DNA of 64,000 nt, from positions 434,001 through 498,000 of the forward strand of contig NZ_OZ061318.1 of assembly GCF_964063345.1 (NCBI RefSeq), read 5' to 3'. This DNA comes from Pseudomonas lini (GTDB lineage Bacteria; Pseudomonadota; Gammaproteobacteria; Pseudomonadales; Pseudomonadaceae). Both the position numbers and the translations under genes were made by a program. The stretch's first letter is position 1. Every line of letters begins with the position of its first letter. The notes beneath the pieces were generated by a model. That model searched no databases. It was not told the DNA's origin and worked only from the letters and a program-made list of their open reading frames with translations. This document shows positions 9,985-19,280 of the stretch, one piece after another.

Positions 9985-10434
9985 TCAGTTCGGATGGTCA
10001 CTGACCAGCGTCATCTCGCGACTGTCGAACTTGAGCCAGGCGTTGCTCTGATCGTCCAGCCGTAACCGGTGTGCTCCGGGAGTGTTATAGCTGGCGAAGA
10101 CTAAAAGTCCAGCCGCCCGCTTGCCCCCCAGCGGGAAGGGTTGTTTGTCGATGAATTGACCGGGCACCAGCTCCAGTCCCCAGACCGTCATCAGCTGTCG
10201 GTAGTCGCGCTGGAACTGCTCGCGTTCGGCGAACCACTGCCGGGCGGTGATGCCCGACAACTGCTTGAGCAGGTCCGCGTCGTTCACCGCAATGAAGTCC
10301 ACCGCAATCGGGGTGTCATCGTTGGCGCGAGGCGCGACGTCCAGCGTCAGGTTATCGAGGTCGACACGAGGCCCGAATAACGAACACCCGGCGAGTGACA
10401 GGATTAGAACCAAAGAAAATAAACGTGCGTACAA
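9985..10434 (-). CDS. tssJ: Type VI secretion outer-membrane lipoprotein TssJ
   Basis: The protein starts with a classical lipoprotein signal (YARLFSLVLILSLAGC), giving a lipid-anchored cysteine, followed by the compact beta-sandwich of TssJ (about 130 residues). TssJ sits on the inner face of the outer membrane and binds the periplasmic part of TssM. I chose a TTG start at 10434 because AAAAGGAAAA lies just upstream and the signal peptide then has normal length. An alternative GTG at 10527 would put 47 residues before the cysteine and has no evident ribosome site. It is the first gene of the minus-strand tss unit. Confidence 0.85.
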   Translation of the reverse strand: MYARLFSLVLILSLAGCSLFGPRVDLDNLTLDVAPRANDDTPIAVDFIAVNDADLLKQLSGITARQWFAEREQFQRDYRQLMTVWGLELVPGQFIDKQPFPLGGKRAAGLLVFASYNTPGAHRLRLDDQSNAWLKFDSREMTLVSDHPN

Positions 10435-10662
10435 AATGAATTTTCCTTTTCTCGACACGGTCCAAAATTGCTTTTTGTTTGCTTTTTTATAGACCTGTTC
10501 TAGCGTCTTGGGTAGTTCGGTCGGCACGACGAATGTGGAAGGTTCGTCAAAGGAATGACAGGTCCTCTGCCCTCCCTTTCTAACCTACGGTCCAGTAAGG
10601 GAATGCGATGAAACGGGCCTCCCGATGCATTGCGCCCGCCTCATGCATCGGAGTCAGCCACC
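10435..10662. promoter_or_regulatory. Divergent promoter region of the two tss units
   Basis: This 228-bp, relatively AT-rich region separates the tssJ-K-L-M-A and tssB-C-hcp units. Both should be transcribed from here. No confident -35/-10 pair or sigma-54 motif was assigned. Confidence 0.45.
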
Positions 10663-11211
10663 ATGGCAGAAAGTACTCAGCACAAGCTCGACAGGGTTCG
10701 CCCGCCCCGGGTGCAAATTACCTACGACGTCGAAATCGGCAACGCGATCGAGAAAAAAGAATTGCCATTGGTTGTCGGCATCCTTGCCGATCTCTCCGGC
10801 AAGCCTCTCGAGCCACTCCCGAAATTGAATGAACGGCGCTTCACCGAAATCGACCGCGACAACTTCAACGAAGTGCTCGCCTCGATCGGTCCGCGCGCCA
10901 CCTTGCAGGTCACCAACACCCTCAGCGGCGACGACAGCAAACTCAACATCGAGCTCAACTTCAAACACATCGACGACTTCGACCCGGTCAAGGTGGTTGA
11001 GCAGGTCACTCCGCTGCGGCGTCTGTTCGAAGCCCGTCAGCGTCTGCGCGATCTGCTGACCAAGCTCGATGGCAACGATGATCTGGACAAGCTGTTGCGC
11101 GACGTCATCGCCAATACCGAGGGACTGCAAGAGATCAAGTCGGCCCGTCCGGAAGCCGCCGCTCCCGCCCCCGCAAGCGATGCAGAAGTACCGGCCGAAC
11201 CGCAAGCCTGA
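10663..11211 (+). CDS. tssB: Type VI secretion sheath small subunit TssB
   Basis: The 182-residue protein starts MAESTQHKLDRVRPPRVQIT at an ATG preceded by GGAG; upstream in-frame codons are not supported. It shows the VipA/TssB core, including YDVEIGNAIEKKELP and the conserved ALGGDDS-like LSGDDSKLNIELNF segment, and ends with an alanine/proline-rich tail. TssB and TssC co-assemble into the contractile cytoplasmic sheath. It is the first gene of the plus-strand tss unit, 28 bp before tssC. Confidence 0.93.
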   Translation: MAESTQHKLDRVRPPRVQITYDVEIGNAIEKKELPLVVGILADLSGKPLEPLPKLNERRFTEIDRDNFNEVLASIGPRATLQVTNTLSGDDSKLNIELNFKHIDDFDPVKVVEQVTPLRRLFEARQRLRDLLTKLDGNDDLDKLLRDVIANTEGLQEIKSARPEAAAPAPASDAEVPAEPQA

Positions 11212-11239
11212 TCGTTCATCCACTTAGGGAGAATTCGCC

Positions 11240-12727
11240 ATGCCCGCCTCATCCGCCGCGCAGAGCCAAGCCAGCGACAGTGCAGCCCAGACCTTGTCCC
11301 TGCTCGATGAAATAATCGCCAAAGGCCGCATGGCCCATGACGACAGCCAGCAGGATTACGCCCGCGACATGCTCGCGGAATTCGCCACCCAGGTACTCGA
11401 CGAAGGCATGGCCATCGACAAGGACACCGTGGCGATGATCAACGACCGCATCAGCCAGATCGACGAACTGATCAGCGCTCAGCTCAACGAAGTGTTGCAC
11501 CACCCGGACCTGCAAAAACTCGAAGCCTCCTGGCGTGGCCTGCACCTGTTGGTGAAGAACACCGAAACCAGTTCCCGGCTGAAACTGCGGTTACTCAACG
11601 TGACCCAGAAAGAGCTGCAGAACGATCTGGAAAAAGCCGTCGAGTTCGACCAGAGCGCACTGTTCAAGAAGATCTATGAAGAGGAATACGGCACCTTCGG
11701 CGGCCACCCGTTCAGCCTGCTGGTGGGTGACTACACCTTCGGCCGGCACCCGCAAGACATAGGCCTGCTGGAGAAACTCTCGAACGTCGCCGCAGCCGCT
11801 CACGCACCGTTTATTGCCGCCGCCAGCCCTCGGCTGTTCGACATGAACAGCTTCACCGAACTGGCCGTGCCGCGTGACCTGTCGAAAGTCTTCGAAAGCC
11901 AGGAGCTGATCAAGTGGCGCTCGTTCCGCGAAAGCGAAGATTCGCGCTACGTGTCGCTGGTGCTGCCGCATTTCCTGCTGCGTCTGCCCTACGGCCCTGA
12001 CACGTCGCCGGTGGAAGGCATCAACTACGTCGAAGACGTCAACGGCAGCGACCATGGCAAATACCTGTGGGGCAATGCCGCATGGGCCTTGTCGCAACGA
12101 ATCACCGAAGCCTTCGCCAAGTACGGCTGGTGCGCGGCGATTCGCGGTGCCGAAGGCGGTGGCGCGGTAGAAGGCCTGCCGGCGCATACCTTCCGTACTA
12201 CCTCCGGTGATCTGTCGCTCAAATGCCCGACCGAAGTAGCGATCACCGACCGGCGTGAGAAGGAACTCAACGACCTCGGCTTCATCGCCTTGTGCCACAA
12301 GAAAAACAGCGACGTGGCAGTGTTCTTCGGTGGCCAGACCACCAACAAGTCCAAGCTCTACAACACCAATGAGGCGAACGCCAACGCGCGGATTTCGGCG
12401 ATGTTGCCGTACGTACTCGCGGCCTCGCGTTTCGCGCACTACCTGAAGGTGATCATGCGCGACAAGGTCGGCAGCTTCATGACCCGCGACAATGTGCAGA
12501 CCTACCTCAACAACTGGATCGCCGACTACGTGCTGATCAACGACAACGCGCCGCAAGAGATCAAGGCGCAGTACCCGTTGCGTGAAGCCCGGGTGGATGT
12601 GACCGAGGTCGCCGGCAAACCGGGTGCCTACAAGGCCACGGTGTTCCTGCGGCCACACTTCCAGCTTGAAGAGCTGACCGCGTCGATCCGCCTGGTCGCG
12701 ACCCTGCCGCCACCGGTAGCTGCCTGA
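11240..12727 (+). CDS. tssC: Type VI secretion sheath large subunit TssC
   Basis: At 495 residues the protein matches TssC/VipB. It has the N-terminal region LDEIIAKGRMAHDD, the segment DLQKLEASWRGLHLLVKNTE, and the highly conserved EVAITDRREKELNDLGFIAL and NARISAMLPYVLAASRFAHY blocks. It forms the helical contractile sheath with TssB around the Hcp tube and is recycled by ClpV. GGGAG precedes the ATG. A REPIN separates it from hcp downstream. Confidence 0.95.
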   Translation: MPASSAAQSQASDSAAQTLSLLDEIIAKGRMAHDDSQQDYARDMLAEFATQVLDEGMAIDKDTVAMINDRISQIDELISAQLNEVLHHPDLQKLEASWRGLHLLVKNTETSSRLKLRLLNVTQKELQNDLEKAVEFDQSALFKKIYEEEYGTFGGHPFSLLVGDYTFGRHPQDIGLLEKLSNVAAAAHAPFIAAASPRLFDMNSFTELAVPRDLSKVFESQELIKWRSFRESEDSRYVSLVLPHFLLRLPYGPDTSPVEGINYVEDVNGSDHGKYLWGNAAWALSQRITEAFAKYGWCAAIRGAEGGGAVEGLPAHTFRTTSGDLSLKCPTEVAITDRREKELNDLGFIALCHKKNSDVAVFFGGQTTNKSKLYNTNEANANARISAMLPYVLAASRFAHYLKVIMRDKVGSFMTRDNVQTYLNNWIADYVLINDNAPQEIKAQYPLREARVDVTEVAGKPGAYKATVFLRPHFQLEELTASIRLVATLPPPVAA

Positions 12728-12772
12728 CCGCTGAAACCTGTGGCAGCACTGGAGTCTGTGGCACCACTGAAA

Positions 12773-12869
12773 CCTGTGGCGAGGGAGCTTGCTCCCGCTG
12801 GGCTGCGAAGCGGCCCCAAAAACGGGACTGCTGCGCAGTCCAGCGGGAGCAAGCTCCCTCGCCACAGGT
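12773..12869. repeat. REPIN between tssC and hcp
   Basis: The arms ACCTGTGGCGAGGGAGCTTG and its reverse complement flank a GC-rich inner palindrome. The element lies inside the plus-strand tss unit. Short direct repeats follow it (TTCAGTGTTCGGCTT and TTCAGTGTCCGGCTT, about 12870-12904). Confidence 0.88.
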
Positions 12870-12967
12870 TCAGTGTTCGGCTTGACAGGTTCAGTGTCCG
12901 GCTTAATTGATTGGCATTGGGCATTCACCCACTTGTCTATAGCGATAATCTTCAGGAGTTTCATGCG

Positions 12968-13465
12968 ATGGATGCAATCATTCTCGACCTCGGCGGCGAC
13001 ATCAAAGGCGATAGCCTGCTCGAGGGTTACAAGGACAAGATCGAAGTCATGTCCTACAGCCACAACGTGGCGATGCAGGTGACCAATGACGTCAGCAACT
13101 CGGAGCGTACCTCCGGCAAGCCGCACATCGGCGAGTTCACCCTGACCAAATTCGTCGACAGCTCGACGCCCTCCCTCAACGAATATTGCTGCGCCGGCAA
13201 ACCAATCCCCGAAGCCAAAATCACCATCGGCCGCAACGCCGCCGAAGGCAGCGGTCAGCTGATGCCGTTCATCATCTACACCCTGAACAACGTCGTGCTG
13301 TCCAACGTCAGCGTCAGCGGCGGTACCGGTGGCAAACCGGTGGAAACCCTGTCGCTGAACTTCACCAAGATCAAGTGGGAACTCACTGCCCAGAAAGACG
13401 ACGGCACCAAGGAAGGCACGGCCGCCTCGACCTGGGACATGGCCGCCAACAAGCTCGTCAAGTAA
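12968..13465 (+). CDS. hcp: Type VI secretion tube protein Hcp (TssD)
   Basis: The ATG at 12968 has CAGGAG about 10 bases upstream and gives a 165-residue protein beginning MDAIILDLGGDIKGDSLLEG, typical of the Hcp1 family. Hcp hexamers stack to form the inner tube ejected on sheath contraction and can chaperone small effectors through the ring lumen. The extra distance from tssC and the intervening REPIN suggest hcp may be expressed from its own promoter or processed mRNA, which would fit the high amounts Hcp needs. The small deaminase-like proteins downstream are small enough to be Hcp-lumen cargo, though that is only a possibility. Confidence 0.95.
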   Translation: MDAIILDLGGDIKGDSLLEGYKDKIEVMSYSHNVAMQVTNDVSNSERTSGKPHIGEFTLTKFVDSSTPSLNEYCCAGKPIPEAKITIGRNAAEGSGQLMPFIIYTLNNVVLSNVSVSGGTGGKPVETLSLNFTKIKWELTAQKDDGTKEGTAASTWDMAANKLVK

Positions 13466-13480
13466 GCGGACGCGTCGGCC

Positions 13481-13924
13481 ATGGCAGGCACCGGCATTCT
13501 CCCACCGTTGTTCGAGCGCCTCGCCGCAAGCGAGGACGACACCGTGCAGGTGTTCGATCGCCAGGGGTTGCTCGACTCGGTGCACACGGAGTTGCTGCGC
13601 CTGTTCAATACCCGACGCGGCCAACGTCCACTGACCTCCCCGCCGAGCATTCTCGACTACGGCATCGCTGACTGGACTGCCTTGCAACAGCAGCGCAGCG
13701 ATGACCGTCGTCAGTTGGCGCGGGAAGTCCGCGAAGCCATCACCCACTTCGAACCGCGCCTGCAATTGGGCGAGGTTCAGGTCAATCCGGTCCCCGGCCA
13801 TCCGCAGCAACTGAGCATTCGGCTACTGGGCGAGTTGCGCAGCGGCCAGCAGCACTGGCCCGTGGCATTTGTCATCGAGAAGGTCAGCGATGGCCTTGAG
13901 GTGCGTCATGAGCGACTCGATTGA
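13481..13924 (+). CDS. tssE: Type VI secretion baseplate protein TssE
   Basis: This 147-residue protein belongs to the gp25-like family: LLRLFNTRRGQRPL, SILDYGIAD and REAITHFEPRLQLGEV match the phage baseplate gp25/TssE core with its conserved E-P-R-L. It nucleates the baseplate and sheath. The ATG lies 15 bases after hcp, and its end overlaps the tssF start by 17 bases, so translation is probably coupled. Confidence 0.93.
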   Translation: MAGTGILPPLFERLAASEDDTVQVFDRQGLLDSVHTELLRLFNTRRGQRPLTSPPSILDYGIADWTALQQQRSDDRRQLAREVREAITHFEPRLQLGEVQVNPVPGHPQQLSIRLLGELRSGQQHWPVAFVIEKVSDGLEVRHERLD

Positions 13925-15701
13925 CCCGCAACTGCTCGATTACTACCAGCGCGAACTGACCTGGCTGCGGCACGCCGGGAGCATTTTCGCCGAGCGTTAT
14001 CCCAAGGTCGCCAGACGCCTGGAATTGTCCCCCGGTGAATGCCCCGACCCGCATGTCGAACGACTGCTCGAAGGTTTCGCCTTGCTCGCGGCACGCCTGC
14101 AACGGCGGCTAGATGACGACTACGCCGAATTCAGCGACGCCTTGCTCGAACAGCTTTACCCGCTGGCCATGCGGCCGTTGCCGTCCTGCGCGATCGTGCA
14201 GTTCGAGCCGGACCCGAGCAAAGGCAACCTGGCCGGCGGTTACCCGTTACCCAGGGACACGCCGCTGTTCGTCACCACCAGCAAAGGCGAAAGCATCCAT
14301 TTTCGCACCAGCGCCGCGGTTCGCTTGTGGCCGGTGGAAATCAATGAAGCGCTGCTACTGGGCAGCGACGAAGCCCAGGCGCTGACCGGTGTTGCGCAAG
14401 CGCGCTCGGCCCTGCGCCTGAGCCTGCGTTGCCTCGGTGAAAGCCAGTGGCCTGCGTTGGCGATCAAACAGTTGCGCGTGCACTTGGCCGCCTCCCCGGT
14501 GATCAACGCTTGCCTGTATGACCTGCTCGGCGCCCATGCCGTGAAGGTGCTGGCCGGCCCCGTCGGCAGCGTGCCGAAAGTGCTGGCGGGGCTGCCAGAC
14601 ATCGTCGGTTTTGCCAGCGACGAAGTGCTGTTGCCGGACGAAGACGGTGTGCATCCGGGCTTGCGCCTGCTCGCCGAATACTTTGCCTTTCCGGACAAAT
14701 TCAATTTCTTCGATATCCCGTTGGCCGGTGCCACCAGCGACAGCCAGACGCTGTACCTGTACATCGTTTTCGACCGCGCCCCGGCCAACCGCCTGCACCT
14801 TCAAGCCAGCGATTTCGCCTTGGGCTGTGCGCCGGTGATCAATCTGTTTCCACGAACCTCGGAGCCCCTGCGCCCGGACGGCACCCGCAGCGAGTACCGC
14901 CTGATCGCCGACAGCCACCGGGAAAATAGCGTCGAGATCCACAGCATCCGGGCGATGCGTGCCAGTTCCAGTCAGGGTGTGCTGCGCGTTCCCGCTTATT
15001 ACGGCAGCCAACATATCGGCGGTGAAAAGCAATGCTACTGGCACGCGCGACGGGTCAGCGGCATGACCCCGAATCGTCTGGGCACCGACCTGATGGTGAG
15101 CCTGGTGGATACCCGGCTCGACCCATTGTCCGAGGCCACCGAATACAGCCTCACCGCCGAATTGCTGTGTACCAACCGACACCTGGCTCAGAGCCTGCCC
15201 GCCGGGACGCCACTGGGTTTTGAACGACCGGGGCCAGTGGCCTGGGCTCGCCTGCGCAATCCACCCAGCCCGCAAAGCCTGCCGCGACTGGATGGCGAAT
15301 CCCGTTGGCGGTTGGTGTCGCAACTGACCCTCAATCATTTGTCACTGGTCGAGGGGCCGCAGGCGCTGGATGCCCTCAAGGAAATCCTCCAGCTGCATAA
15401 CCTGCGTGACGAGGCCAGCGCCCTGCGACAGATTGAAGGCTTGTTAAGCCTTGGCTGCGAACGGGTGATTGCCCATGTCGGCGAAGACGCGTGGCGCGGC
15501 TGGCGCAATGGGCTGGAAGTTCAGCTGCAACTCGATCCGCAACATTTCGTCGGCAGCAGCGCCGTGTTGTTTTCAGCGGTGCTGGCGCAATTCTTTTCAC
15601 TCTATGCCACGGCCAATCGCTTCGTGCGTACGGTCCTGGTCCAGTCAGACAAGGAGGTCAAGACATGGCAACCCCAAGCCGGCATGCCACTCTCCCTCTG
15701 A
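13908..15701 (+). CDS. tssF: Type VI secretion baseplate protein TssF
   Basis: Starting at the ATG at 13908 (GAGG upstream), the 597-residue protein begins MSDSIDPQLLDYYQRELTWL, the standard TssF opening, and contains FAERYPKVARRLELSPGEC and DPHVERLLEGFALLAARL. TssF forms the baseplate wedge with TssG and TssE. The gene overlaps tssE by 17 bases and tssG by 37 bases in different frames. Confidence 0.94.
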   Translation: MSDSIDPQLLDYYQRELTWLRHAGSIFAERYPKVARRLELSPGECPDPHVERLLEGFALLAARLQRRLDDDYAEFSDALLEQLYPLAMRPLPSCAIVQFEPDPSKGNLAGGYPLPRDTPLFVTTSKGESIHFRTSAAVRLWPVEINEALLLGSDEAQALTGVAQARSALRLSLRCLGESQWPALAIKQLRVHLAASPVINACLYDLLGAHAVKVLAGPVGSVPKVLAGLPDIVGFASDEVLLPDEDGVHPGLRLLAEYFAFPDKFNFFDIPLAGATSDSQTLYLYIVFDRAPANRLHLQASDFALGCAPVINLFPRTSEPLRPDGTRSEYRLIADSHRENSVEIHSIRAMRASSSQGVLRVPAYYGSQHIGGEKQCYWHARRVSGMTPNRLGTDLMVSLVDTRLDPLSEATEYSLTAELLCTNRHLAQSLPAGTPLGFERPGPVAWARLRNPPSPQSLPRLDGESRWRLVSQLTLNHLSLVEGPQALDALKEILQLHNLRDEASALRQIEGLLSLGCERVIAHVGEDAWRGWRNGLEVQLQLDPQHFVGSSAVLFSAVLAQFFSLYATANRFVRTVLVQSDKEVKTWQPQAGMPLSL

Positions 15702-16690
15702 GCCTGAGTCAGAAGCTGCGGCGCGATCCACAGGCGTTCGAATTGTTGCAGGCCTTGCTGCTGCTGGAACGCGAACACCCGCAAGCCGAATCCCTGGGCA
15801 GCGGCACCGCGCCTCAAGCGGAAGCCCTGCGCCTGCGCGGTCCGTTAACGCCGCTTTTTTCCGCCAGCGAAATCGAAAGCCTGACCCAGGAAGCGGGCCA
15901 GCAACCGACGCTCAGTACCCCGGTGTTTGGTCTCGGCGGGCCCGACGGCCCCCTTCCCTACGCCTATCAGGAATGGCTGCAACAACGGGCCCGCGCCAAG
16001 GATCATGCACCGGCCGAATTCCTCGACCTGTTCCAGCATCGCTTGCTCAGCCTGCTGTACAAAGTGATGCGCAAACACCGGATTGCCGTCGGCTTCACGG
16101 CCCCAGGCGCGTCCCCGGTGCAGGCGCAACTGCGGGCGCTGACCGGGTTGTTACCCAAAGCCTTGCAGGAACGTCAGGCCGTTCCCGATGCCGCCGTACT
16201 GGCGTGCAGTGCGTTGTTTGCCGACGGCCGTCGCTCCCTCGCCGGCTTCGCCGCGATCGTGCGCGAGCACTTCGAACTGCCGGTCGCACTCAGCGCCTAT
16301 GAAGGTGCCTGGCGGGAGATCCCACCCGCCAGTCGCAGTCGCCTGCAACCAGGTGGACGCAATCTGCAACTGGGCCGCAGCGCCGTGGCCGGCACTCGGG
16401 TCTGGGATGAACACGCAGGCTATCGCTTGACCCTCGGCCCACTGACCTCGGCGCAGGCGGTGCGATTTCTGCCGGACGGTGAGTCCCATCCAGCACTGGC
16501 CAGCCTCAGTGCGTTGTATTTCGGCCCCGATCTGGATTGCACCCTGGTGCTGTTGGTACGCGGTGCCAGCCCGATGAAACTCGGTCGCCAGGCCCCGCCC
16601 TTGCTCAGTTGGAACGGCGGCCTGCAACGCCAGACCAGCCTCGCCGTACAACAGATCGAAACCCGCCTTCGTCAGCTGGAGATCACCTGA
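15665..16690 (+). CDS. tssG: Type VI secretion baseplate protein TssG
   Basis: The ATG at 15665 follows a strong AAGGAGG ribosome site inside the tssF end and gives a 341-residue protein. It shows the TssG/VasB features: RRDPQAFELLQALLLLER near the N-terminus, GPLPYAYQEWLQQR, and FLDLFQHRLLSLLYKVMRKH. It pairs with TssF in the baseplate wedge. Three bases separate its stop from clpV. Confidence 0.94.
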   Translation: MATPSRHATLPLSLSQKLRRDPQAFELLQALLLLEREHPQAESLGSGTAPQAEALRLRGPLTPLFSASEIESLTQEAGQQPTLSTPVFGLGGPDGPLPYAYQEWLQQRARAKDHAPAEFLDLFQHRLLSLLYKVMRKHRIAVGFTAPGASPVQAQLRALTGLLPKALQERQAVPDAAVLACSALFADGRRSLAGFAAIVREHFELPVALSAYEGAWREIPPASRSRLQPGGRNLQLGRSAVAGTRVWDEHAGYRLTLGPLTSAQAVRFLPDGESHPALASLSALYFGPDLDCTLVLLVRGASPMKLGRQAPPLLSWNGGLQRQTSLAVQQIETRLRQLEIT

Positions 16691-16692
16691 AC

Positions 16693-19236
16693 ATGGAACT
16701 GGCCAGCCTGATCGGACGCCTCAACCCGGACAACCGCCGCGCCCTCGAACGGGCCGCGCAACGCTGCCTGCAACGGGGTCATCATTACGTCGAAATCGAA
16801 CACCTGCTGCTTGAGCTGCTGGACATCGAAGGCGGTGACTTCGCCTACCTGCTGCCGCGCTTCGGCCTGGAGCGCGATGCCCTGACAGCGGAAATCAACA
16901 AGGCCCTGGAACTGTTCAAATCCGGCAGCACCCGCACCCCGGCGCTCTCGGCGCAAACCATCGGCCTGCTCGAAGACGCAGTGGTTCAGGCCAGCGTGCT
17001 CGGTCTCGACAGCATTCGCTCCGGCTTGCTGCTGCTGGCCTTGCTCGACCGCGATGAACGCCGCAGCCTGCTGCTCAATAGCGCTTCGTCGCTGTTGAAG
17101 ATTCCGCGGGAAGCATTGCGCGGCAACCTGCTGGAGTGGACCGAAAACTCTCGCGAACACGTCGGCGGCACGCGGCCTGTCAATGCCGGCAAGCCGCAGC
17201 CGAAACAGGATTCGGTACTCGATCAGTTCACCCAGGACCTGACCGCCGACGCCCATGCTGGGCGCATTGACCCCATCGTCGGGCGTGATGGCGAGATTCG
17301 TCAGTGCATCGACATTCTGCTCAGGCGTCGACAGAACAACCCGATCCTGGTCGGCGCGCCGGGCGTGGGCAAGACGGCAGTGGTCGAAGGCCTGGCGCTG
17401 CGCATTGCCGCCGGCGATGTACCGCCGTCGCTGCAGGAAGTCAGCCTGCGAGTACTCGACCTCGGCCTGTTGCAGGCCGGCGCCGGGGTCAAAGGCGAGT
17501 TCGAACAGCGGCTCAAAGGCGTGATCGACGCGGTGCGCAGCGCCGACAAACCGATCATTCTGTTTATCGACGAAGCCCACACCCTGATTGGCGCTGGCGG
17601 CGCGGAAGGTGGCAGCGACGCGGCCAACCTGCTCAAACCGGCACTGGCCCGTGGCGAGTTGCGCACCCTCGCCGCCACGACCTGGCTTGAGTACAAAAAA
17701 TACTTCGAGAAAGACCCGGCCCTGGCGAGGCGTTTTCAACTGGTGCAAGTCGAGGAGCCGGACGAAACCACCGCCGTGGAAATGCTCCGTGGCGTGGCCG
17801 CGAAACTGGAACAGCACCACGGCGTGCAAGTGCTCGACGCGGCGATCCACGAAGCGGTGAAACTGTCCCACCGCTACATCTCCGGGCGCCAGTTGCCGGA
17901 CAAAGCCATCAGTGTGCTCGACACCGCTTGTGCCCGGGTCGCCCTCGGCCAGCACGACGTGCCGCCACCGCTGGAAAGCCTGCGCCATCGCCAGCAAAGC
18001 CTCAAAGACGAAGTCGAACGCCTGCGTCGTGAACAGGCCACAGGGCTCGATCACCGTGAACGCATCACCCTGCTGGAAACCGAATCCGTCGGTAATGTGC
18101 AAGCCATTCGCGACCTCGAAATCCGCTGGAACGAAGAGCGGATTGCCGTGCGCGAACTGCTGGAAACCCGCCGCGAGTTACTCACCTTGAGCGAGCGCGC
18201 CGACAACGACAAACCGGACGAAGCCACCGACAGCCGCATCGATCATCTGGCCGCTGAACTGGTACGACTCGAGGCCGGTCTGGACGCCATTCGCCAGGAT
18301 GATCCGTTGGTGCCGGAACAGGTCGACGCAAAAACCGTGGCCGCCGTGATTGCCGGCTGGACCGGCATCCCCGTGGGCAAAATGCTCGCCGACGAAGCCC
18401 ACGCCGTACGCACCCTCGGCCAACGCATGGGCCTGCGGGTCATGGGCCAAAGCACTGCGCTGAACACCATCGCCCAACGCCTGCAAGCCTACCGCGCCGG
18501 CCTCACCGACCCGCAAAAACCAGTCGGCGTATTCCTGCTGGTCGGCCCCACGGGCGTGGGCAAAACCGAAACCGCTTATGCGTTGGCCGACGCGCTCTAC
18601 GGCGGCGAACGCAACCTGATCAGCATCAACCTCTCCGAATACCAGGAAGCCCACACCGTCAGCCAACTCAAAGGCGCCCCGCCCGGTTATGTCGGTTACG
18701 GCAGCGGCGGCGTGCTCACCGAAGCGGTGCGGCGAAAACCTTATTCGGTGGTGCTGCTCGACGAAATCGAAAAGGCTCACCCGGATGTGCTCGAAGCCTT
18801 TTACAACGTCTTCGACAAAGGCGTCATGGAGGATGGGACCGGGTTGGTGGTGGACTTCAAAAATACTGTGATGTTGGCCACCAGCAACGTCGGTGCTGAA
18901 TTGCTGCTCGATACACCGACCGCGCAACTGGGCACCGATGCTTTCAACGAGGCGTTGCACAAAGTTCTGTTGAAAGCGTTTCGGCCAGCATTTCTGGCAC
19001 GCATGACGGTGGTGGCGTATCGGCCGTTGGATGAGGTGACGCTGGAAGGAATTGTGTTGGCGAAACTGGAGAAATTGCGCGGGCGCTACAAGGCTGCGAC
19101 CGGGAAGCAGTTTGAATTTGATGCCGGGATTGTGCAGGCGGTGTTGGCCAAGTGCAGTGCTGCCGGGGCACGGGATGTTGAGAATGTGTTGATGACGCAG
19201 GTGACGGGGAAGTTGGCGGAGTGGGTGTTGGAGTAA
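16693..19236 (+). CDS. clpV: Type VI secretion AAA+ ATPase ClpV (TssH)
   Basis: The 847-residue protein starts MELASLIGRLNPDNRRALER at 16693. It has an N-terminal Clp repeat domain, AAA+ module 1 with Walker A GAPGVGKT (221-228) and Walker B ILFIDEAHTLIGAGG, a ClpB-like middle region, and AAA+ module 2 with GPTGVGKT (618-625) and VVLLDEIEKAHPDV. ClpV disassembles contracted TssB-TssC sheaths in the cytoplasm. The last roughly 250 codons show a drift to T/G-rich codons compared with the rest of the gene. Confidence 0.95.
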   Translation: MELASLIGRLNPDNRRALERAAQRCLQRGHHYVEIEHLLLELLDIEGGDFAYLLPRFGLERDALTAEINKALELFKSGSTRTPALSAQTIGLLEDAVVQASVLGLDSIRSGLLLLALLDRDERRSLLLNSASSLLKIPREALRGNLLEWTENSREHVGGTRPVNAGKPQPKQDSVLDQFTQDLTADAHAGRIDPIVGRDGEIRQCIDILLRRRQNNPILVGAPGVGKTAVVEGLALRIAAGDVPPSLQEVSLRVLDLGLLQAGAGVKGEFEQRLKGVIDAVRSADKPIILFIDEAHTLIGAGGAEGGSDAANLLKPALARGELRTLAATTWLEYKKYFEKDPALARRFQLVQVEEPDETTAVEMLRGVAAKLEQHHGVQVLDAAIHEAVKLSHRYISGRQLPDKAISVLDTACARVALGQHDVPPPLESLRHRQQSLKDEVERLRREQATGLDHRERITLLETESVGNVQAIRDLEIRWNEERIAVRELLETRRELLTLSERADNDKPDEATDSRIDHLAAELVRLEAGLDAIRQDDPLVPEQVDAKTVAAVIAGWTGIPVGKMLADEAHAVRTLGQRMGLRVMGQSTALNTIAQRLQAYRAGLTDPQKPVGVFLLVGPTGVGKTETAYALADALYGGERNLISINLSEYQEAHTVSQLKGAPPGYVGYGSGGVLTEAVRRKPYSVVLLDEIEKAHPDVLEAFYNVFDKGVMEDGTGLVVDFKNTVMLATSNVGAELLLDTPTAQLGTDAFNEALHKVLLKAFRPAFLARMTVVAYRPLDEVTLEGIVLAKLEKLRGRYKAATGKQFEFDAGIVQAVLAKCSAAGARDVENVLMTQVTGKLAEWVLE

Positions 19237-19280
19237 CGTCAAAAAACCCTGTTCGAACACTGAATTTCGAGAGAGCAAAC

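Noticed and set aside
11591..13810. A 739-codon open frame on the minus strand
   Set aside because: It runs antisense through tssC, hcp and tssE, with a low-complexity His/Val/Gly-rich product typical of shadow frames in GC-rich DNA.
16672..18102. A 476-codon minus-strand frame opposite clpV
   Set aside because: It is antisense to a well-supported AAA+ gene and shows no domain.
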